The notes below the pieces were generated by a model. It was not told where the DNA came from and searched no databases. It was given only the letters and a program-made list of their open reading frames with translations. The position numbers were made by a program, and so were the translations under genes. This document shows positions 20,104 to 29,879 of a stretch of DNA of 64,000 nt, piece by piece. This DNA comes from Stutzerimonas stutzeri (GTDB lineage: Bacteria; Pseudomonadota; Gammaproteobacteria; Pseudomonadales; Pseudomonadaceae): NCBI RefSeq assembly GCF_013522825.1, contig NZ_JAAMQZ010000024.1:1-64000 (forward strand). Reading direction: 5' to 3'. Position 1 is the first letter of the stretch, and each line of letters starts with the position of its first letter.

Positions 20104-20511
20104 TCATTGTTTTAGCTTCGCCTGTCGCTCGCGACGGCTGGATGGCGCCCAATCGAGCGCACCCACCCGCCAAAGGTAGACAAGACCCGCCAACAGAATT
20201 GCTATGAATACGGTAGCTTCAATGAGGCCCGCCCAGCCGCTTTCGCGCACCGAGACAGCCCAGGCAAAGAGGTATAGGGCTTCAACGTCGAAGATCACGA
20301 AGAGCATCGCGACCAGATAGAATTTTGCGGAGAAGCGCAGTCGTGCATTGCCCGTGGGCAGAATGCCGGACTCGAAGGGTTCGTTCTTGGCGCGGCCCCA
20401 GGCCTTGCTGCCGAGCAGGCTGGAGGCGCCGAGCATGAATGCGCAGAGCGCTGCGACGCCCAGAAGGAATATTGCAAAGCCCCAGTTGTGGGACAGGGAC
20501 AAATCAGGCAT
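20104..20511 (-). CDS. nuoA: NADH-quinone oxidoreductase subunit A
   Basis: A three-helix ND3-type membrane subunit, 135 residues from the chosen ATG at 20511. That start ([12 protein letters not shown]) has AAGGAG 7 bases upstream and matches family length; the longer in-frame upstream stretch to 20586 lacks such support. The [19 protein letters not shown] segment has the conserved Asp and Glu, and KNEPFESG is the flexible loop near the quinone entrance. It is the first gene of the operon. Confidence 0.94.
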   Translation of the reverse strand: MPDLSLSHNWGFAIFLLGVAALCAFMLGASSLLGSKAWGRAKNEPFESGILPTGNARLRFSAKFYLVAMLFVIFDVEALYLFAWAVSVRESGWAGLIEATVFIAILLAGLVYLWRVGALDWAPSSRRERQAKLKQ

Positions 20512-20990
20512 GCCGGACTCCTTGTCGGAACGGCTCGAAGGCTTTACGACGTGTCGCATGTGTGACAACGCGTCGCATGTATACAATGTCGTGGCATTCT
20601 AGGCCCATCGCTTGAGCAAGTACATGGGCTTATGAAACTTTTTGAAATGTTTTTGCGGCGAATACGATTCGGTGTCAGTTGTGACGTATCGTCGCAGCAA
20701 ACGTTCAGGCTCGCCTTGACCGGCATCATCGCCGGGTCGCCTTTCGCGAGAGTCGAGGGAAACGAATGCCAACAGTCTGTCGGGGCGTTTGGCGACGGAA
20801 GGAATTGCGAATGCAGTTCTGTCGGTTGACAGAGGCAATACGGCTTCCCTACAGTTTCGTTAATGCGCCGATTTAGTCAGCTACTTGCGGGGCGCCGGGA
20901 ACCGGAAGGTTCCGAAATACCGCTAAAGCGCTGGTTCCGGTGAAGCCTCCCACCGCTGCCCAGCGGAACAGGTGAGGCGGAATCCCGTAT
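20512..20990. other. nuo leader and upstream intergenic region
   Basis: About 480 bases between nuoA and a divergent small gene. The nuo promoter must lie here on the minus strand. A near-tandem repeat at 20550-20587 is the only clear structure; the rest, including GC-rich 20700-20980, shows no credible gene. Confidence 0.4.
20550..20587. promoter_or_regulatory. 19-bp near-tandem repeat in the nuo upstream region
   Basis: CGTGTCGCATGTGTGACAA (20550-20568) is followed at once by CGCGTCGCATGTATACAAT (20569-20587); GTCGCATGT is exact in both. Two sites about two helical turns apart, 40-75 bases before the nuoA ATG, would suit a regulator binding on one face of the DNA. Function is inference. 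Confidence 0.35.
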
Positions 20991-21299
20991 ATGAATGCAA
21001 CTCGCGCACGCTTATCTCTGGCTCCGATCCTCTGCGGGCCGGTTCGCTCCAATCCCAGAGTCCTTCTCGCAGGCATCCATCAGTCATCACTGCTGCGCTA
21101 TCTCGATGGCTGGCCACGCCGCAACGGCAAGTCCCGTGCCTTGCTTGTCCAGTTCGCCGCTGCCGATGAGTCCCTGACTCGCTTCGCGGATAACAGCTTC
21201 GATCTTGCGGTGATCCAGTCGCCTACGGTCGATTGCCTCGAAAGCTGCATTCGCGAACTGACACGGGTTGCGCGCCAGGGGTTGATCACCCGTCGCTGA
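20991..21299 (+). CDS. conserved-looking hypothetical protein, methyltransferase-like tail
   Basis: A 102-residue protein with no recognised family. The C-terminal half, FADNSFDLAVIQSPTVDCLE then a short helix ending in LTRVARQG, resembles the stretch after motif III of SAM-dependent methyltransferases, but the SAM-binding glycine loop is absent. It may be a degenerate relic of such an enzyme. It is divergent from nuoA and precedes the convergent XRE gene. A GC-rich TGAGGCGG lies upstream of the ATG as a weak ribosome site. Confidence 0.45.
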   Translation: MNATRARLSLAPILCGPVRSNPRVLLAGIHQSSLLRYLDGWPRRNGKSRALLVQFAAADESLTRFADNSFDLAVIQSPTVDCLESCIRELTRVARQGLITRR

Positions 21300-21378
21300 G
21301 TGGTTGGGTTGTAGGTTCTAGCGTGCTTTGCCCCTTCGAGGGGCCTGTGTTGGACAGACAAGATTGCGCCCCTCCATA

Positions 21379-21759
21379 TCACAGGTCGGGCGCATTGCCA
21401 TCATCTGCACCGCCTGCCGATGCCCTGGCCTTGAATACCTTGACCACCTCGCTGACGAAACTCACCACCAGCATCCGCTCGTTGTCGGGCAGGCCCTGAA
21501 TCATTTCCCCTATGGACTGGGCATGCTCAGCGGCGTTGGCGGGGGCGGCGCGGAAAAGGTCGCTCGGCGAGCACTCCAGAATATCGGCGATCTGCTGTAG
21601 CCGGGGCAGAGTCGGCGATATCACTCCGTTTTCCATACGGCTGATCGTTTCTTTCTCGACGCCCATGATTTCTGCCACCTGTGCCTGAGTCATTCCTTTG
21701 GTCTTGCGACGGGCGGCAATCGCCATGCCCACCTCGTACACCAGTCCTTTGCCTTTCAT
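21379..21759 (-). CDS. XRE-family helix-turn-helix regulator
   Basis: A 126-residue protein with an N-terminal XRE/Cro HTH: TQAQVAEIMGVEKETISRME, then NG.ISPTLPRLQQIADIL (about residues 23-62). The C-terminal part (IQGLPDNERMLVVSFVSEVV) is a short helical segment, perhaps for dimerisation. It is divergent from the chemoreceptor gene, with about 200 bases between them holding AT-rich promoter-like sequence. Target genes are unknown. Family call is secure, role is not. Confidence 0.85.
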   Translation of the reverse strand: MKGKGLVYEVGMAIAARRKTKGMTQAQVAEIMGVEKETISRMENGVISPTLPRLQQIADILECSPSDLFRAAPANAAEHAQSIGEMIQGLPDNERMLVVSFVSEVVKVFKARASAGGADDGNAPDL

Positions 21760-21958
21760 TCGCTTAGCCTCTCACGTCATTGGGTGTGACGTTTTGAGTC
21801 ATTCTCTAAGCGTCCGTTCGAGAAAAGAATGGCTTTTAACGTTAACAATATAGGCTTTAAACATCATTTTTCATTGACGTTCATCATGCACGCAAGCGAT
21901 AGTTGTGGCATCAGAGTGCTATCTAGAGCGCTGCCGGAGATTTGCGCGGGGAAATGGA

Positions 21959-23588
21959 ATGCTGGCCAACTTGAAAATACGCACAGGAATTATCGATCGT
22001 CCTTTTCACTTTGATCGCAGCTCTGCTGGTGTCGACTTTCACCGCCTGGAGAGGTGCCAAGATCAGCATGGAGCAGATTCAGAACCTGCATCTGCAAGGG
22101 ATCGAGCGCGGTGGTCAGTTGCAGAAAGCTTATGCTCGTCTGTTGCGCGCCCGCATCGGTATGGCTGGGGCTTTTCTGGAAACCAGCGCCGGCGATATGG
22201 ACAAGGCACAGGCCACCCTGGTCATCACCGAAAGATTGATCGACGAGGCGGACACCGCCTTCGCTGCATTCATCCACGACAGCGCCGGGGATTCCTGGCG
22301 GAGCCTGGAACAGAACCTGCAACAGGCGTTCACTGTCTATTACGTGGCGCTGGAGGAGCAACTGCAGGTGCTGCACGCCGGGTCTCTGAGTCGCTACATC
22401 GAGGTCAACCTGACGGCCCGTGCGGCGAACGACAGCTTCGACAAGGCGTTGCAGGACTATGAGCAGCGCATGGACGCCTATACCACCGCAGTCATGCAGG
22501 ACGCCCATGACCGTTATGCGCTGGCCTTGACCGAGGCCATTGTGCTGACCCTCATGACCCTGCTGCTGGCGGCTGGCTGCTGGTGGTTCGTCACAACCCG
22601 TGTGCTCGCTCCGCTACGTGAAGTCGGAAGCATCTTCGGTCGCATCGCCGAAGGCGACCTGACCAGCCGGATCGAAGTGCGCTCGACCAACGAGATCGGC
22701 GTGTTGTTCGCCTCACTCGCAAGCATGCAGGAAAGCCAGCGCGAAACGATCGGCAGGATTTCCACTTCGTCGAGCCAGCTTGCTTCCGCTGCCGAAGAGC
22801 TCAGCGCGGTCACCGAGGAATCCAATCGCGGTCTGCATCAGCAACACCAGGAGCTGGAGCAGGCAGCGACCGCGGTGAACGAAATGACCACCGCGGTGGA
22901 CGAAGTTGCACGCAACGCGGTGTCCACGGCTCAGGCTTCCAATGACTCCAATCAGTTGGCGCAGCAGAGCCGCGTCCAGGTCCAGAGCACCCTTGCCGAG
23001 GTGGAGGCCATGACCCAGGATATCGAGCTCACTTCGCAATTGGTGCGGGAACTGGCCGAACAGGCGCACAGCATCGGCAAGGTGCTCGATGTGATTCGGG
23101 CCGTATCGGAGCAGACCAACCTGCTGGCACTCAACGCCGCCATCGAAGCCGCACGCGCCGGCGAGGCCGGACGTGGCTTCGCCGTGGTCGCCGACGAAGT
23201 GCGTACCCTGGCCCAGCGCACTCAGGAATCGACCGGTGAGATCGAACTGATGATCGGGAGCATCCGCAACGGTACCGACCAGGCCGTCGAGTCGATGGCT
23301 GTCAGCACCCGCAGGGCGAAGTCCTCGCTGGATTCGACCCGCAACGCCGGCCAGGTGCTGGAGGATATCTTCCAGCGCGTGATGCAGATCAGCGAGCGCA
23401 ACCTGGTGATCGCCAGCGCGGCAGAAGAGCAGGCTCAGGTGACCCGCGAGGTGGATCGCAACCTGATCAATATCCGCGACCTTTCCACCAGTGCTGCGAC
23501 CGGTGCCAACCAGACCAGCGCGGCCAGCAACGAGCTGTCGCGTCTGGCGGTTGGGCTCCATGAAATGGTAAGGCGCTTCACACTCTAG
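21959..23588 (+). pseudogene. methyl-accepting chemotaxis protein, frameshifted in the first membrane helix
   Basis: The frame from ATG 21959 reads [12 protein letters not shown], a normal MCP start, then breaks at about 21995. The remainder continues in another frame as [18 protein letters not shown] and runs to 23588. Removing one base in ATTATCGATCGTCC restores one continuous reading frame. Downstream are a four-helix-bundle (4HB_MCP) sensor domain, a second membrane helix ([16 protein letters not shown]), a HAMP linker and the MCP signalling hairpin with tip [20 protein letters not shown]. Only a TTG at 22011 could start the second frame, and this would lose the N-terminus and half of TM1. 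It is a broken chemoreceptor unless the base is a sequencing error. Confidence 0.75.
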
Positions 23589-23670
23589 TTTCGTAGCGAT
23601 CTGCATTGCCGGCCAGGTGATCCGAGGCAAGCCACGCCCCTTAGAACCCCCGACTACTGGCGAACTGTCT

Positions 23671-25479
23671 ATGCCAAGTGCAAGCAATCTCATGGACCTT
23701 ATCCGGAAGGCACTCGACAGTCTGCTGACGGACTCCCTGCAAGAACTGATGGCGTTGATCTGCCAGGAAATAGAACGGATTGCACCGGATGCGCTCGTCT
23801 TCATCATGCGCGCCGACGAGCAGGGGATATTGCGGCTGCTGGTGGGCTCCGGCTTGTCTGTCCGGCAGGTCCAGGTGCTGGAAGAACTGCTCGCCAGTAC
23901 GATGACCGGCTGCAGTGCCATGCAATCCGTGGATACTGCTGGTGTTTCGGTGGCGCAAGGCTTGCGCGCCATCGTCGTGCCCTGGGGTACAAGCTGCTGG
24001 GCGAAGACCATTCATTCCGGAAATGGCCGGATGCTCGGGGCTCTCGCCGTTCAGTTGCGTGAAACGTCCACACCCAGCCCGCTGCACCGGAGCCTGATCG
24101 ATACCTGCGTTCCACTCTGTGCCCTGGCTCTGGAGCGGGAGGAAAGCCGCGCCCGCCTGCACCGCATGGCCTTTTACGATGAGCTCACTGGGTTGCCCAA
24201 CCGCAGCCTGCTGCTGGTCAGGGCGGGACAGGCAGTCGTCCAGGCGCAGTGCGACAAGGGCACGCTTGCTGTGCTGTTCATCGACCTTGACCGTTTCAAG
24301 CGAGTCAATAATTCCCTTGGCCGGACCGGCGGTGACGAACTGTTGTGCCTGGTTGCCCGTTGTCTCGAACAGGGCCGGCGCCGCTCGGACATCGTCGCTC
24401 GCCTGTCCGGTGACGAGTTCGTTCTGGTATTGCCACAGTGCAGTGGTCAACAGGCCGCCATGCTGGCCCGGCAACTGCTGGTCACTCTTGGCAAACCCTG
24501 CAGGGTTGCCGACGTCCCCCTTGTACCCTCGGCCAGCATCGGCATCAGCCTGTTCCCCGGCGACGGCCATGATATCGACACGCTGATCCATCGTGCCGAT
24601 ATGGCGATGTGCCGGGCGAAAATCGTCGGATCGGGTCGATTCTGCTTCTTCAGTGAGGAGTTGAAACGGTCAGCCCTGGAGTAGCCCCTGGAAAACGCTC
24701 TGCGCGCAGCCATCGAGCAGAATCAGCTGCAATTGTATTACCAGCCGCAGATTTTTTTGCGTGAGGGGCTGTTGCATGGCGTGGAGGCCCTGGCTCGCTG
24801 GCGGCACCCGCAACTGGGTGATATTTCCCCGGCAAGCTTCGTTCCTCTGGCGGAGCAGTCTGGGCTGATAGACGCGCTTGGGCGATGGGTATTGCATGAA
24901 GCCTGCCGCCAACTCGCTGTCTGGCGCCAGCGGGGGTTGGAGACTCCGGCAGTGTCGATCAATCTGTCGCCCTCCAATTTTCATGACCTCGACCTGCCAG
25001 CGGTGATCGCCAGCACTTTGGCGCAATACGGACTCAAGGGCACTGACCTGACGCTGGAAATAACTGAAAGCGTGCTGATGGATAACACTCCCGTTTTTCG
25101 CAAGACCCTCCATCAGGTTCATGCCCAGGGCGTCTCGCTGGCGATGGATGATTTTGGTACCGGCTTCTCCAGCCTCAGCCATCTGCATCGCCTGCCCATC
25201 GGTGAGCTCAAGCTGGATCGTAGCTTCGTCTACGATCTGGAGCGCGATAACACAAGCCGGACCCTGAGCCGTGCGGTAATCGGCCTTGGTGAAAGCCTGC
25301 ACTTGACGGTGGTAGCCGAAGGCATCGAAACCGAAGGGCAGCGCCGTATTCTCAAGCAGCTGGGTTATCACGTGGGGCAAGGCTATCTGTTCTCACCGCC
25401 GTTGCCTCCTGATGAGCTTGAGATATGGCTGGCTGAGAGGCCGCTCCGGTGTGTTTCTTCGCTCGCTCCGCAAGACTGA
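23671..25479 (+). pseudogene. GAF-GGDEF-EAL cyclic-di-GMP protein split by an in-frame TAG
   Basis: The first part (23671-24681) has a GAF-like sensor segment (residues ~20-155) and a GGDEF domain with IDLDRFK (205-210) and SGDEF (246-250). The guanine-binding ND is NN (213-214), so cyclase activity may be weak. After the TAG at 24682-24684 the same frame continues through ALRAAIEQNQLQLYYQPQIF into a complete EAL domain with GVEALARW, LTLEITESVLM, MDDFGTGFSSL and VVAEGIETEG. The continuous frame shows one former GGDEF-EAL gene. The EAL half might restart at TTG 24733, but that would trim its first strand. The ATG at 23671 is preferred over GTG 23617. It sits next to the frameshifted MCP. Confidence 0.75.
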
Positions 25480-25538
25480 TTCTGACCCGTTCGCAGAAAT
25501 CCTATCGGGCGCGCACTCTGCTCATTGCGCTGAACTGT

Positions 25539-27158
25539 TCAGCGGGGGTACAGGGGCGGCAGGGTGATCGTATCCGGTTGGGCGTCAGGGGGATGCGCCG
25601 CCGGAAGGTCTTGAATGGCCTGCCACAGTGCTTCGCCCTGCCAGCGTTGACCGGTTTCGCTGTAGAGCGCGCCGTTGAGACCGTCGAGCGCGTCGGACAG
25701 CGGTACGAAACGTGCGGCCATGTCGGCCAGGGTTTCCGGCTGTTGCCGCGCCCAGGCGTCGATGGCGTGACGGGTCGCCTGGGTGTCGTTGGCCTGACAG
25801 GCGCGTTTGAGGTCATCGAGCAGGCTGCGAGGTGTCGGCCCGGCCTGGGCGGTGCGAACGATGGCCGGCTGGCTGCGCGCGTGCAGCCAGAGGCCGAAGC
25901 CGAGCAGGGTGGTCAGAGCCAGTAGCAGGCTGCTCAACTGCCAGGGCCAGAGCAGTAGGGTTTCAGTCGGCGTCGGGTTGGCCGGGGCTTCGATGGCGGG
26001 CTGTTGCAGTTCCGGATTGTCCGCCACCTGCAGTGGCCGGGCGGGCAGCGAGCTGCGTTCCAGACGGTCTTCGGCGGTATTCCACCAGACCAGTTCGATG
26101 GCCGGTAGAAGAAAGTCGCCGGGCTGCGTTGCCACCAGCGCCTCACGCTGTTCACGGCTGCCGCTGACGCCACCGGCGGCGACTTCGTTGCGCAGGCTGG
26201 GTTGATCGGGATAGCCACGCAAGCCTGGCACCTGTGTCGACAGCAGTGGCGGCAGCTGGGCGCTGGTCAGGCCTTCGGCCTTGAGCAGCAGGCTGCGCGT
26301 CAGGGCTTCGCCGATTCTGGCCTCCTGTGGCTCCGGACTCCAGGCTTCGACCAGGGTCAGGTTGGTGGCGGGTAACCAGGGTGCATCAGCCGGGTATTCG
26401 GCTGGCTTGGGTTTGACCTGCAGCGGGATGGACGGCGATTTGACCTGGGTCGAGCGACCGAAGCGCGAGCCGAAGCGATCACCCGTGGCCGGGGCAACCG
26501 CCGTGGCGCTGAACAGTTGCGAGGGAATGGTCAGCGCTCCGCTTTTCTGCGGAAACAGGGCATAGCGGATTTCGATCACACCGTGACGGATGCCGTTGAT
26601 GTCCTTTTCGTAGGTGCGCGGTTCGTCGAGCCGCTCCACCAGCGCATCGCTCATCTGCAGCGGTGAGAGGGTGCTGTCGTCGTAGAGCGAAACCGAGTGA
26701 TAGATGCGCAGGGTGAGCAGCACCTGGGCCTGTACATAGACGCTGTCCTGGTCGAGGCTGGCATCGATGAAGATGGGCGCCAGCCGGTCGCCGTCTTCGG
26801 CGCTGGTCTCGCGCACATGCAGGGTGATGGGCTCGCTGTGCAACTCACCGACCTGCAAGGGAGGGATCACCACGTAACCGCTCTGCTGGGGCTGCAAGGT
26901 GATCAGCCACTGGGTGATGGCGCGTGCCTGGCCGTTGATGCTCGACAGCTGATTGAGCTGGCGGCTGCCGAAGACCTTGAACAGGCCGTCGAGCGGTTGC
27001 AGGTCCGGCCTGCCGAAGATCGTCGCATCGTCGGTTTCGAGGGTGAGCTCCAGCGTTTCATCCAGGCTCAGCTGGGTGCGGTCGACACGTGCCGTCAGGC
27101 TCGCCGCGCTTGCCTGCAGGCCAAGCAGCATGAGAAGGATCAGGGTCAGCAGACGCAT
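25539..27158 (-). CDS. BatD-like membrane protein
   Basis: A 539-residue protein with an N-terminal signal peptide (LLTLILLMLLGLQASA) and long beta-rich extracytoplasmic regions (ARVDRTQLSLDETLELTLET, typical of BatD). One membrane helix near 405-430 (WQLSSLLLALTTLLGFGLWL) precedes a cytoplasmic tail. BatD (aerotolerance family) scaffolds the VWA proteins BatA and BatB with the MoxR ATPase in the inner membrane; the exact role is unresolved. It is the last gene of the operon, 7 bases after batBC. The stop faces the EAL gene across a 59-base gap without clear structure. Confidence 0.85.
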   Translation of the reverse strand: MRLLTLILLMLLGLQASAASLTARVDRTQLSLDETLELTLETDDATIFGRPDLQPLDGLFKVFGSRQLNQLSSINGQARAITQWLITLQPQQSGYVVIPPLQVGELHSEPITLHVRETSAEDGDRLAPIFIDASLDQDSVYVQAQVLLTLRIYHSVSLYDDSTLSPLQMSDALVERLDEPRTYEKDINGIRHGVIEIRYALFPQKSGALTIPSQLFSATAVAPATGDRFGSRFGRSTQVKSPSIPLQVKPKPAEYPADAPWLPATNLTLVEAWSPEPQEARIGEALTRSLLLKAEGLTSAQLPPLLSTQVPGLRGYPDQPSLRNEVAAGGVSGSREQREALVATQPGDFLLPAIELVWWNTAEDRLERSSLPARPLQVADNPELQQPAIEAPANPTPTETLLLWPWQLSSLLLALTTLLGFGLWLHARSQPAIVRTAQAGPTPRSLLDDLKRACQANDTQATRHAIDAWARQQPETLADMAARFVPLSDALDGLNGALYSETGQRWQGEALWQAIQDLPAAHPPDAQPDTITLPPLYPR

Positions 27159-27165
27159 GATGGAT

Positions 27166-28872
27166 TCATTCCCGGTTCATTTCCTGACGCTTGCGATGTT
27201 CATGGAGAAACTTGCGCCGCAGCAGCTCGCCGGGGTTGTCCGGCACCTTGCGCAGCCACTGCTCCAGCGCCTGATCCTGTTCCGGATCGGCGAAGGCGTC
27301 CCCGGCCTGGGCAGGCTGTGCATCGGCTTCGGCCTGGGCGGTTTCGTCGCTTGCTTCAGCCGCTGGCGGAGTGGACGCATTCTGCTCGTCGCCGGCTGCG
27401 GCGGGTTCTCCCGGCGCGGTGGCGGCGTCACGGGTCGAGGCTGACTGCTCCGACGATGGGCCACCGTCAGCAGAGTCCTGCGGAGGCTGGTGTTGTTGCC
27501 CCTGCTGTTCGCGCTGGCGCAGCAGTTCTTCGACCAGGGTTTTGTTGTGCTGTGCCGCCTGCAAACCGGGGGCCTGTTCCAGCGCCTGGTCATAGGCTTC
27601 GATGGCCGATTCGAGCTGTTCGTTGCGTGCCAGTGCATTGCCGCGGTTGTAGTGATCGCTGGCGCTATCGCCCTGGGCGAAGCGCTCGGCGGCGCCAGCG
27701 AAGTCACCGGCCTGGTAGCGGGCAAAACCCTGCCAGCGGTAATCCTCGAAGCGTTCGGCGGCCTCGGCGGGACGCCGTTGCTCGAGCAGGCGCATGCCTT
27801 GCTGGTCCGGGCGCTGCCAGAGGTCATCCATGCCGAGGGCGCTGGCCGGCGGCGGCAGGACGATCAGCAAAGGCAGACAGAGCAGCCAGCCGCGCCGCCC
27901 GGCACAGGCTGCCAGCAGCAGGAGTGGCAGCAACAGCCAGTGGCCCTGATCCAGCCAGATGTCGAGTTGCGTGGTCTCGTCGTCACGCGCCTGCAGGGCG
28001 CCGCCGCGTTCCAGCAGGCCCAGGCTGCGCAGGTCCTGATCATCGAGGCGGGCTTGCTGGTAGCGGCCACCGCTGTCGTTGGCGAAGCGCCGCAGGGCGC
28101 TGTCGTCCAGGCGTGGAATCAGGATCGCGCCCTTGTCGTCCTTGAGAAAGCTGCCGTCCTCACTGGCAATGGGCGCGCCCTGGCGGGTGCCGATGCCGAG
28201 GATCAGCAGGCGCAGGCCGGCAGCCTTCAGCTGTGCCTGGATGCCGTTGCGCTCGTGCTCGTCCAGGCTGCTGCCGATCAGCAGCAGGCGCCCACGGCCA
28301 CGTGCGCCCTGTTCGAGCAGTGCGATACCCTGGGCGACCGCCAGATCGGCGCGCTGGCCGGGCGCGGGCATCAGGTCGGGGTGCAGGGCATCGAGCAGGT
28401 TCTGTGTCGTGGCCAGATCCCGGGTCAGCGGCACCAGGGTATGGGCGCTGCCGGCAAACACCACCACGGCGGTCTGGGCATCCTGGCGCGCCTGCAGTAG
28501 ATCGAGAATCTTGTGTTTGGCCTGCTCCAGACGGCTGGGCCGTACGTCTGCGGCGAGCATGGCCGGCGTCAGGTCGAGCAGTATCACCAGCGGGTCATCG
28601 CGCGACAGGCCGGGCTGTTCGGCCTGCTGCCAGCTCGGGCCGAGCAGCGCCAGGCAGGCCAGCAGCCAGGCGCAGCCGAGCAGCAGCCAGGGCAGCCGGC
28701 TGTTGCGCAGCTTGCCACTCGTCAGCAGTACCGCATGAAAGGCTTCGGGCAGCAGGCGCTGCCAGCGTCCGGTCTGCCGACGGCGATGCCAGAGGCGCCA
28801 CAGCAGCCAGAGCGGCAGCGGCATGAGCAGCAGCCAGAAGGGTCTGAGCAGATGTGGCCAGAAGTCGATCAC
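27166..28872 (-). CDS. BatB-BatC fusion: VWA membrane protein with TPR tail
   Basis: A 568-residue protein. N-terminal membrane helices (LLRPFWLLLMPLPLWLLW and a second near 60) flank a VWA domain starting at LVILLDLTPAML. Its metal-site motif DxSxS is changed to D-L-T-P-A, so metal binding may be weak. After a hydrophobic segment near 325-345, TPR-like repeats follow (HYNRGNALARNEQLESAIEA) and a Gln/Ser/Ala-rich, low-complexity tail. BatB and BatC are separate in some bacteria and fused in Pseudomonas. It overlaps batA by 4 bases. It likely forms a complex with BatA, BatD and MoxR. Confidence 0.85.
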   Translation of the reverse strand: MIDFWPHLLRPFWLLLMPLPLWLLWRLWHRRRQTGRWQRLLPEAFHAVLLTSGKLRNSRLPWLLLGCAWLLACLALLGPSWQQAEQPGLSRDDPLVILLDLTPAMLAADVRPSRLEQAKHKILDLLQARQDAQTAVVVFAGSAHTLVPLTRDLATTQNLLDALHPDLMPAPGQRADLAVAQGIALLEQGARGRGRLLLIGSSLDEHERNGIQAQLKAAGLRLLILGIGTRQGAPIASEDGSFLKDDKGAILIPRLDDSALRRFANDSGGRYQQARLDDQDLRSLGLLERGGALQARDDETTQLDIWLDQGHWLLLPLLLLAACAGRRGWLLCLPLLIVLPPPASALGMDDLWQRPDQQGMRLLEQRRPAEAAERFEDYRWQGFARYQAGDFAGAAERFAQGDSASDHYNRGNALARNEQLESAIEAYDQALEQAPGLQAAQHNKTLVEELLRQREQQGQQHQPPQDSADGGPSSEQSASTRDAATAPGEPAAAGDEQNASTPPAAEASDETAQAEADAQPAQAGDAFADPEQDQALEQWLRKVPDNPGELLRRKFLHEHRKRQEMNRE

Positions 28873-29879
28873 GGCTGTTTCCCGGGCAAGAGCCGCTGCA
28901 ACGGTGTCGGCCAGAGGCGGCTTGCCACCAGCAACAGGCTGAGCAGCAGGGCCGCCGCCAATGGCCAGACGTACAGGGCATCGGCGACGTGTGCCTGCGC
29001 TGGTTGCTGAGCGGTCGGTTCGAGCTGGTCGAGGGCGGCGCCGATGGCTTTCAGCTCGTCGCTGGAGCGGGCGCGGAAATACTCGCCGCCGGTCTGTTCG
29101 GCGATGGCGCGCAGGGTCGGTTCGTCGAGGTCGGACGCGTTGAAGCCGAAATGCCCGAGTGCGCCATCTGCCGGGGTGGCGGCGCCGATGCCGATGGTAT
29201 GTACCTTTACATTCTGCGCGGCGGCCAGGCGTGCCGCGAGCAGAGGGTCGATCTCGCCGCCATTGTTGGCGCCGTCGGTGATCAGCACCAGCACGCGGCT
29301 ATCCGCCGGACGCTCGCGCAAGCGCTTGAGCGCCAGCCCGATGGCATCGCCAATGGCCGTATTGTTGCCGGCGATGCCCGGGCTGGCATCGTCGAGCCAG
29401 GTGCGTACGGTCTGCCGGTCGAAGGTCAGTGGTGCCTGCAGGTAGGCCTTGCTGCCGAACAGGATCAGCCCGACGCGATCGCCATGACGCTCGATGATGA
29501 AGTCGCCGAACAACTGCTTGACCAGTTCCAGACGACTGACTTCATGGCCTTGCCACTGCATGTCGGGGTAGTCCATCGAGCCGGACACATCCACCGCCAG
29601 CAGCAGGTCGCGACCGCTGGTGGGCAAGGGCAGCGGTTCGCCGAGCCATTGCGGGCGGGCGGCGGCGCACAGCAGCAGCAGCCAGACCAGCGCGTAGGGT
29701 ATCTGCTGGCGCCAGGCGGGCAGGGCGATGCTGGCGCGGCGACCGGACAGGGCCTGGAGGTCGTCGAGAAAGCTGACCTTCAGCGCGGCATCGCCGCTGT
29801 CGGCGGCGGGCAGCAACCCGCGCATGACCCAGGGCAGGGGCAGCAGGAGGAATATCCAGGGCCAGGCCAGCTCAAACAT
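28869..29879 (-). CDS. BatA-like VWA membrane protein
   Basis: A 336-residue protein from ATG 29879 (MFELAWPWIFLLLPLPWVMR); longer in-frame sequence upstream overlaps the previous gene and is rejected. An N-terminal helix and a second near 60 bracket a VWA domain. Its MIDAS is intact: DVSGSMD, followed by ITDGANNGGE. A C-terminal membrane helix (LYVWPLAAALLLSLLLVASR) closes the chain. MIDAS domains bind ligands in a Mg-dependent way, so this is probably the active VWA partner of the MoxR chaperone, in contrast to the degenerate BatB. Confidence 0.88.
   Translation of the reverse strand: MFELAWPWIFLLLPLPWVMRGLLPAADSGDAALKVSFLDDLQALSGRRASIALPAWRQQIPYALVWLLLLCAAARPQWLGEPLPLPTSGRDLLLAVDVSGSMDYPDMQWQGHEVSRLELVKQLFGDFIIERHGDRVGLILFGSKAYLQAPLTFDRQTVRTWLDDASPGIAGNNTAIGDAIGLALKRLRERPADSRVLVLITDGANNGGEIDPLLAARLAAAQNVKVHTIGIGAATPADGALGHFGFNASDLDEPTLRAIAEQTGGEYFRARSSDELKAIGAALDQLEPTAQQPAQAHVADALYVWPLAAALLLSLLLVASRLWPTPLQRLLPGKQP

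Noticed and set aside
21329..21344. CCCCTTCGAGGGG hairpin as terminator between the small hypothetical gene and XRE gene
   Set aside because: Short stem and no T run on either strand; too weak to call.
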